This document shows positions 5,150 through 5,183 of a DNA stretch of 5,183 bases, in pieces. The notes beneath the pieces are model-generated. The model made no database searches, had not been told where the DNA came from, and saw only the letters and a program-made list of their open reading frames with translations. The position numbers and the translations under genes are program-made. The stretch's first letter is position 1. The number at the start of each line of letters is the position of its first letter. Origin of the DNA: Bacillota bacterium (GTDB lineage Bacteria > Bacillota > Dethiobacteria > DTU022); the NCBI GenBank assembly GCA_012727685.1, contig JAAYGO010000174.1:1-5183 (forward strand), read 5' to 3'.

Positions 5150-5183
5150 TTGGCCTTGCCGGATCCGAAGGCCGGTTCTGAAG
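5150..5183 (+). CDS. possible start of an unidentified gene, cut by the window end
   Basis: GGGAGG (5141-5146) is a strong ribosome binding site. It is followed by in-frame TTG codons at 5150 (3 nt away) and 5156 (9 nt away, the better distance), and the frame stays open to the window end, reading LALPDPKAGSE. If real, this would be the gene controlled by the riboswitch. Only 11 codons are visible, so no function can be given. An inverted repeat GGCCTT/AAGGCC (5152-5157, 5168-5173) overlaps the start and could instead belong to the RNA. Confidence 0.3.
   Translation, partial: MALPDPKAGSE

Noticed and set aside
4792..5183. Group I intron, group II intron, OLE RNA, RNase P or tmRNA
   Set aside because: A GGGAAA and an AGACTA recall group I core boxes, but no TAGTC partner for P7 is present. 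No group II GTGCG/domain V, RNase P or tmRNA signature was seen. OLE was considered, but the gene context is wrong.

Overview
The window reads like chromosomal DNA from a Gram-positive, probably clostridial, bacterium of the Pelotomaculum/Desulfotomaculum type. This is inferred from a clear YqeG-family protein, strong AGGAGG-type ribosome binding sites, a TTG start codon, type IV prepilin-like genes and a class I c-di-GMP riboswitch. Genes are moderately GC-rich and the flanking intergenic DNA is AT-rich. No database search was possible.

Layout. Positions 1-325 are AT-rich and without a gene, ending in the yqeG ribosome binding site. yqeG (326-832, +) encodes a HAD-family phosphatase. A short repeat-rich spacer follows, with a 13-bp tandem duplication across the yqeG stop and five CTGGATCG(G) units. 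A small unrecognised gene (1085-1324, +) then meets a minus-strand operon tail to tail, overlapping it by 14 bp. The operon is transcribed from about 4382 down to 1311. It holds three proteins with prepilin-like N-termini: a 490-aa PilX-like protein with a glycine-rich beta-repeat region, a 140-aa PilV-like minor pilin, and a 356-aa PilW-like minor pilin with an inserted InlB-type beta domain. They probably form or decorate the tip of a type IV pilus or pseudopilus whose motor and major pilin lie outside the window.

The regulatory region (4318-5183) is the most interesting part. A minus-strand extended -10 promoter serves the prepilin operon. A near-consensus plus-strand promoter (4491-4519) drives a textbook c-di-GMP-I riboswitch (4571-4651). 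The riboswitch is followed by an intrinsic terminator (4669-4706) and by competing pairings that suggest it is switched ON by c-di-GMP.

The riboswitch points away from the prepilins, into about 470 bp with no substantial ORF on either strand. That stretch has its own promoter-like sequence (4757-4785) and several long-range complementary helices (4800-4905, 4943-5008, 5029-5094). It looks like either a structured noncoding RNA or an unusually elaborate leader for a gene that may begin at 5150/5156 and runs out of the window. One c-di-GMP-responsive intergenic region therefore appears to divide a surface-appendage operon from a riboswitch-controlled transcript of unknown purpose.
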